A DNA stretch of 64,000 nt from Acanthaster planci (Eukaryota > Echinodermata > Asteroidea > Valvatida > Acanthasteridae), in the NCBI RefSeq assembly GCF_001949145.1, contig NW_019091437.1, positions 793,287 through 857,286 of the forward strand. The letters run 5' to 3'. The translations under genes and the position numbers were made by a program. Under the pieces are notes generated by a model, which was not told the origin of the DNA, ran no database searches, and saw only the letters and a list, made by a program, of their open reading frames with translations. Below, piece by piece: positions 58,401 to 64,000 of the stretch (positions within the stretch are counted from its first letter, which is position 1; each line of letters begins with the position of its first letter).

Positions 58401-61264
58401 CTGGACTTCAGCTCCGTCTCAGGCTTTGAAGTTGTAAGCGCATCAGTAAGTCTGATACTGCCGCAAAACATCAATCAAGTAAGACGTAAAAGAGCCAAAC
58501 ATTACTGTTACAGTACTTCAATTTAATTCAAACGCTTTAGGCCCACAATCGAGGATTGGTTTTGGAGACGAAGTCTCAGACGGAGACGAATTAGTTGGGT
58601 ATTGGAAAACGGCCTATAAATAAAGTAATTACAAATGTACCAGATCTCGTGAGAAAAAGTCACAAGCTAGCTTACGAGTGGAACTCAAAACCACTTGACC
58701 ATCAAGCTTGTCAAGACGGTGAGAGACCCAAACCAAATCCATGCAGAAATTCACATTTCCCCAGCGAAAAATTCTACTGCGGCAAACAAAAATCGCAGTC
58801 AATAAAAGTTCGAGTATAAAGTAAAGGACACTCCCTCTTTCCCATCAAGTCGGGGTCACCATTCATAGATCGTGTCAAAAGCTGGCATCCAGGGTAACGG
58901 CTGTGTGTACTGTGTCAGGATACGCCCACGCAATTCAACAACCGCAAAGACATAAATAGATCCAGTTCTCGACGTTTATGTCGGACGCGGCCGCAGGGTC
59001 TGCGCTGATTCCCACGTCATAGTCGCAGTTTTACCCACTGGACAAGTGGCCAGGAAAGCTATGGCTGGCAATCAGTACAAAAGCACGGGAAAACTTCACT
59101 GTGACAAACAAATTTCATCCAGCATCAAAACACCCGATAAAACACACAACTGATAAATACTAAATAAAAGCACGACTCTCTCTAAGTAATATGGCAAATG
59201 TACATTTCTTGGTGAAATCTGACACCAATCAAGGGGGATACCTCTGCAACCTTTGACTGCCCATGGGGTTCATGGTAGGCAATGAGCCCCGAGCTGGACC
59301 AACAGAGGGCGCAATTTTCCTAGCAACGCAGGCTCCTTTGGTCGGAACTGCATGTCGCTGGTTCACGAACGACTATGAAAAGCACGCGTTACAGTAACGT
59401 CGCTACCAGCAAAATGAACACTCCTGGCTCTGATCAACCGATGAGGGGGTGCTTCTGCTCAAGGCGGATAGGAAAGTTCACTTTATACAGAATCAATGTT
59501 CAGAAATATGGGTAAAAGTCTGTCATCCTTACGCAACTTTCTCAGTGGCGTCAAGTTCGCGTATTATCGGTGCAAAACGTATACTGAGGGTTAAAACGCG
59601 CGTATTTCTTCAGATCATATTTGCACTCTGCATCAAATCTCCCACAATCCTTTGCGGTTCGCCATCTTGGGCGTCAGGTAAGTCCGAAATTTAGTATTTT
59701 GTGGTCATACAGCTTTTTTTCCCAAAGTCCATCGATGTTAACATCGGGAGGGGAAACGCATGACGTCAGCAATGCCCAAGATCGATTAGAGGGCAAACCA
59801 AGAGTTCTATACGTATAATTTATTGCGTTGCGTGATTTGATTGCCCCTTCGTGTCTTGTCCAGCAAGTTCAACCAAAGCGTTAAATTACCGGGCACCCTG
59901 ATTCAGATGTCGATCAGGTACATTTATGCAAGCCAACTAATTCCTTGGGAGATGTCAAGAAACATTAGCCCATCTGAGCCTCGACAAACATCCCAAGACA
60001 ATTTACAATTTGGCGAGCGACTGTTGTTATTGCATGTGAGGAAAAAATGATTCATCTCATCTCAAACAGCCATTTAAGATCCAACTGATCAATTGTAATT
60101 GAATTATGAAAGCTTTTCCCATGTGAAGGCCCTTTTTCGTTTTTCTCTTCCGCTCAATTACTAGCAGCCGGGGTCAAACCAGGGCGATGGGATGACGGGA
60201 AAGGGGCCTTACTTCACTGCCAGTTAGTAAGTTGCCACAAGAAAACGTCTTGCACTGAGTTCCACAACAGGTCTGAATGCTTCAGCTCAGCCCCAACAAA
60301 CACAGCGAAAGCGAGTGACCAGTGGAAAGTGACCACCAGCAAACCTAGTTCCTTCTCAAAGTTTGCCTCCAATTAACAAGAAAACTTTCTGAGTGTCCAA
60401 GCACTTTAAAAATGTGACTGATGACTGTTATCTTGAACCCCACTACTTCTCTATTTGTTTCCCAAATCCCTAGACACTGTTGCTGATAAACACTCACGAA
60501 TCAGCTAACGGTTTGGCGTTAAGAAAAAGAAGAAAAAATGTTCAACCGGCTCCGGGCTGAGTGGCTTTGGGCTGGTTGGCCGGGTTGGCTGGCTCGCAGG
60601 AAAAGCAATCGACTGTGACAGTGACTGATGTAATAAGGCTGCCCCGTAGGAGACACCGGAGACGCAGCCAGTCAGTACTGATTTGACGGACACAAGAGAC
60701 ATGCAGAGAGAACCAGCCCTGCTCAAAATTTGGGAGAGAACTCCGCCGAGAAAGGGGCTCTGATATTTCAAGCGAGTTAGCGACGTGACTCCCCCCCTCC
60801 CGTGTAAAACTCCCCTACCGCCGCGGATGGGCGGCCTGCCCAGGAAAGACATGTCACCTTTCATTTTACTGTAGACGGAGTAGAGTTGGGGCTCAGAATT
60901 ACGAAGTGTGCTGGTTAAAGACGTACCTGAGCATGTACACGTATATGTACATGTACCTGTACACGTGCATGCATCATACACCCAATAGTGGTTAAAAACG
61001 CTGCAGACAGAAAAAAGATTTCCCATGCCAGTTGTATAACTGGCAAGTACAAATGGCAGTTTTGAAGAGTGTAGCATGATATGAGTATAATGATCTCTTA
61101 CAGGCTGTTATCTCAGTTTTGGTCGTTTCGTGGTGGTTTATGTTATGTTTATGTTAGGTTAAAAGCCTCTAGAAATCTGTCATTAATGGTACAATAGGAA
61201 ATGAATATTTTACACTTCTTTTTTTCAAACTCAACTGCCAAAATGCAATGGCATCTATCACCTA
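52463..61264. other. intergenic, no recognised gene
   Basis: Holds the CTCGAGTC array (54785-54920), a (TTA)n run near 54699, a short TATCC/ATCC-type repeat near 57568-57599 and two clusters of alternating ACATG/CATGT sequence (57095-57150 and 60930-60975). No coding exon with family features was found on either strand. Confidence 0.55.
54785..54920. repeat. degenerate CTCGAGTC / GAGTCCGA short-unit array
   Basis: CTCGAGTC occurs four times within about 75 bp (near 54824, 54842, 54858 and 54889), interleaved with GAGTCCGAGT and GAGTCACA variants. The unit length is irregular. No stable open frame. Confidence 0.7.
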
Positions 61265-61925
61265 TGGAATTCCATATCTGCCGTTGCCCGTCGTCGTTTG
61301 CTTTTTATGTGTCCCAATTCTGTCATTTACCAGTTCCAAACATGCCATTTTCCGTCGCCCGTCGTGCATCACCCATCAAATGGCCCGGGGTTGCATAGGA
61401 CCTGCAAAAGCTGGGCTTTAACTAATGACAATGTGATGATTCCATTCACTTCTAAGGATCTTTTCCCAATAAGGCAAGTACAAATCCCACCTGCAAAGCA
61501 TATACTAGTCCCATAATTAATGCCAATAATGCTAGACTACCCCTGCCCCTTGACAAGAAAATGTCGCCTTTCTGAGAATTCAACCAAGTGTTTTTTGGGG
61601 GAAAACATTTTCAGCAAAAATGTTGAGGCCAACTTATCCACAGTCTAATTCTAATTTGCATACTGTAAAAATGTGCAGACTTGTTTTCGTCAAATTCTAG
61701 AAAGAAATCTGCCAACCGATACAGATATTCCATTTTGTCCTCTCAATTTCACCTTGAAATCCAGAAATATTAGACAGTGCTGTGGATAACAAACTGTTTA
61801 TTAAATGTATTGTTAGGGGGCAATTACCACTTGGTTTAAGTGGTAACTTAACTGCGCAATCGTGACAAAAACAACCCACGGACGACGGGCGACGCACGAC
61901 GGGCGACGGCAGATATGGCATTCCA
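61265..61925. repeat. large inverted repeat, ~660 bp end to end
   Basis: The segment at 61265-61296 (GGAATTCCATATCTGCCGTT then GCCCGTCGTCG) is repeated in inverse at 61881-61925 with a few substitutions. A further GTCGCCCGTCGTGC block at about 61353 also matches the right arm. A 9-bp-stem hairpin (TTACCACTT/AAGTGGTAA, 61824-61846) lies inside. Probably the ends of a non-autonomous element. Confidence 0.55.
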
Positions 61926-64000
61926 TAATCACCTGCGTGGAATCGCGCCATCTTCCACAGGCTCCCCCCAAATCTCATTGGTTGAAAGCTTGAAGTTCCC
62001 ATTTTAGGTTCACAAAGTGGCGCATTCTCGCAAAATTTCGTTGTTTGACGGTGACATGTTCTCGACCACTGGCTCTTCTAAATGGAATAGAAATTAATAA
62101 AATTGCAACACAATTATGGAAAGTTTTGACAGTTGACAAAAATGGCAAAAAAAACTGGCTTCAACCTCCAATTACGTGTGATATTGCTATACTGATTAAA
62201 AATAAACGAGTCCATTGTGACACCAGTCGGCGTTTAGAGCCGAGATTTGGCAGGAAAAAGATTGAACGTGAAGTCCCAGGACTAGCCGTACTGCCTGTCT
62301 GACTTTGATCTTACGCCTACACGGACTTCACTGCACGGGGTGATTCATAATTTGTCCATTGCTAGAGAACAAAAGCTTTACACTGTCTTGGCGAAAATAC
62401 ATGTCAAATTTAAAGAAAAATGAAGGGCTCGTGATATGCCTTAAAAATGCATAATTTATCAGCATTTTATACTCTTCGTAATGGTATGCCATTACTTTTA
62501 ATAATTATCTTACTGAAACGTGCATTGCTAATGCACCTTTTTTCCATGTGCTTTTTGAACGACGAGGGCGGTGTTGCTATGACGACATCTAGACCAGCCA
62601 GTCGCACGTCCCCAATACTCTAACAGAGCGATGGGATCATTGGGATGGACATATACCCTTTGACAAATTAAGAGGAAATACGTGGGATCTGAAGCACGGT
62701 GGGTTGAGAGTGTGTTGATGGTATTAATGAATGCACGCATATTAGAGTGCGCACCCGTCATCACACGCACACAGAGGTGGTGTTGACCTCTGTTATTCTT
62801 TAAACGACTCCTATCAATAGAGTATCGAATGTGACGTCATCTTGAAACAGGAAGAGCAAACGAACCATAGAGCTTTGTCGTCTTGGTTCACGCGCTAGCT
62901 CTCACGCTATAATGCCTTTAACACACATGCATGTGACGTATTCACTTCGGTACTCCACGACGGCTAATCTAAAGGGTGCACTGTCCCAATTCAAGGAAAA
63001 TTCTCCGCCAGGAAAAGATGGGTATGTGTAGGCCAAAAAATGGTGGGATTGTATAAGTATGGCCCAGGATCATCTCTGTAGATTCAGGGGCACCCATAAT
63101 GGGGGCAAAGCAGACAAAAATGGGATTGAAAATTAGTCAAAAGAGCCCGAGGAAGGTGAGGGATGTCATTTGAAAAATGGTCGCTGGGAAGGCTTGGGAA
63201 CATTCACTTTTTGGGGGGGTGAGTTTGTTTTGGGAGGATAACTAAAAAGTTCTTTGGCTAGCCTACTCAAATTTGAAAATCAAATGATATCTGAAAGACA
63301 AAACAACACATTGTTTTTTGTTTGAGAGGCCTCAGGGACTTCAGTTGCCTGCAATGGGGCTCGAAACTTTGTTGATTTAACACTTTTTTCAATGGAGCTT
63401 GAATTAGTTCAGTGCACCCTTAAAGCAAAATCCAAGCCCCTCGTATGGGCGGTGGGACTGTGACAGGAAGACACTGTTCAACAGACATAAAGATTCTTTT
63501 ACAAGGACTGCATGGAAGCATACGCCTTATAGCCCCTTCAACCCCCGCCCCAAAAGAAACGCTGCGACTTCATTATTACGAAAACTTGAGAACTTACATT
63601 GCAATTCTCGTCGTTTTTTTGTGATCTCAATGCGTCATGCTGCAGGAAGCAATTTGTTTATGATCAAGTTGTTTAAAATATTGTCATCATTGGGCGAGGA
63701 AGGGATAGGGACTGTGTTATCACCACCCATCTTGCTCAGTTTCTGACGCTCGGTATATGGGGGTGGGGGATCACTGAAGTAGGGGTGTAATGCGCATGAC
63801 GCCTGAATGATAAACAATCCATCAATGCAAAATCTTTCTTGTGGGAAGGCTATACTGGTACATGTCACTCACCAAGTACCAGCGACCACTTGAACTAGAA
63901 CTCGCCTTGGGACAACGAAGTTGGACGGTATCGGTGCAGGTTTCCAGAGGCTGAATTTAAAAGATGGAAGTGAGGATAAAAACCTGTATCGGTGTCCGCG
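61926..64000. other. intergenic, no recognised gene
   Basis: Contains the 450-bp inverted-repeat element (62972-63421) and short frames only. A TGACGTCA lies near 62832. The window ends without entering a recognisable gene. Confidence 0.55.
62972..63421. mobile_element. ~450-bp terminal-inverted-repeat element
   Basis: Left end AAGGGTGCACTG, followed by AATTCAAG a few bases in, is mirrored at the right end by CTTGAATT and CAGTGCACCCTT. The interior has no long open frame. This fits a non-autonomous DNA element; no clear target duplication was seen. Confidence 0.7.

Noticed and set aside
60505-61077. 190-codon ATG frame on the minus strand
   Set aside because: Much of it comes from the alternating ACATGT run (a Thr/Cys/Tyr string) and from simple Pro/Ser and Phe runs. 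No domain, no splice support and no coding-like codon pattern.
1-64000. tRNA, rRNA and CRISPR features
   Set aside because: I looked for cloverleaf-type B-box sequences, long rRNA-like stretches and regularly spaced repeats and saw none. A covariance-model search would be decisive for small RNAs.

Overview
The window is animal nuclear DNA dominated by one large intron-containing gene. There are no bacterial operons, ribosome binding sites or CRISPR arrays, and every intron I could define uses GT-AG borders. The long AT-rich introns, many short inverted-repeat (MITE-like) elements, scattered palindromic ACATGTACATGT runs and an intact KIF28/KLP6-type kinesin suggest a marine invertebrate. An echinoderm, perhaps a sea star, is my best guess from the look of the repeats; the sequence alone does not prove it.

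Positions 9522-40702, minus strand, hold a complete kinesin-3 family gene that I rebuilt exon by exon: 24 coding exons and 23 introns, giving a 1,039-residue protein. Domain order is: motor domain with P-loop, switch I and switch II; kinesin-3 neck; short coiled coil; FHA domain; KIF1B-type domain; a C2/beta-rich region; a charged coiled coil; and a Pro/Lys-rich tail. There is no PH domain. Length and layout fit KIF28/KLP6 (C. elegans KLP-6, rat KLP6/KIF28; annotated as a pseudogene in human) better than the longer KIF1/UNC-104 motors. The start codon is at 40702 with an in-frame upstream stop, and the stop codon is at 9522-9524. A poly(A) signal lies near 8933. A CRE-like palindrome and an RFX X-box-like motif lie about 0.4 kb upstream of the start, which would fit a ciliary or neuronal gene. 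The motor domain is interrupted by two consecutive microexons (17 and 23 nt) next to a 10-kb intron.

Positions 1-8900 lie downstream of the gene and hold a 76-bp tandem repeat at the window edge, one copy of a ~237-bp inverted-repeat element and one unassigned 133-codon open frame.

Positions 41150-64000 lie upstream of the kinesin and look more CpG-rich. I recognise no protein family there. They hold a possible promoter and first exon (44540-44736, plus strand), a possible short coding exon with a strong Kozak context (52286-52462, minus), a perfect 24-bp-stem hairpin at 46653-46704, several inverted-repeat elements and a degenerate CTCGAGTC array. All of these are low-confidence apart from the repeats, which are read directly from the sequence.
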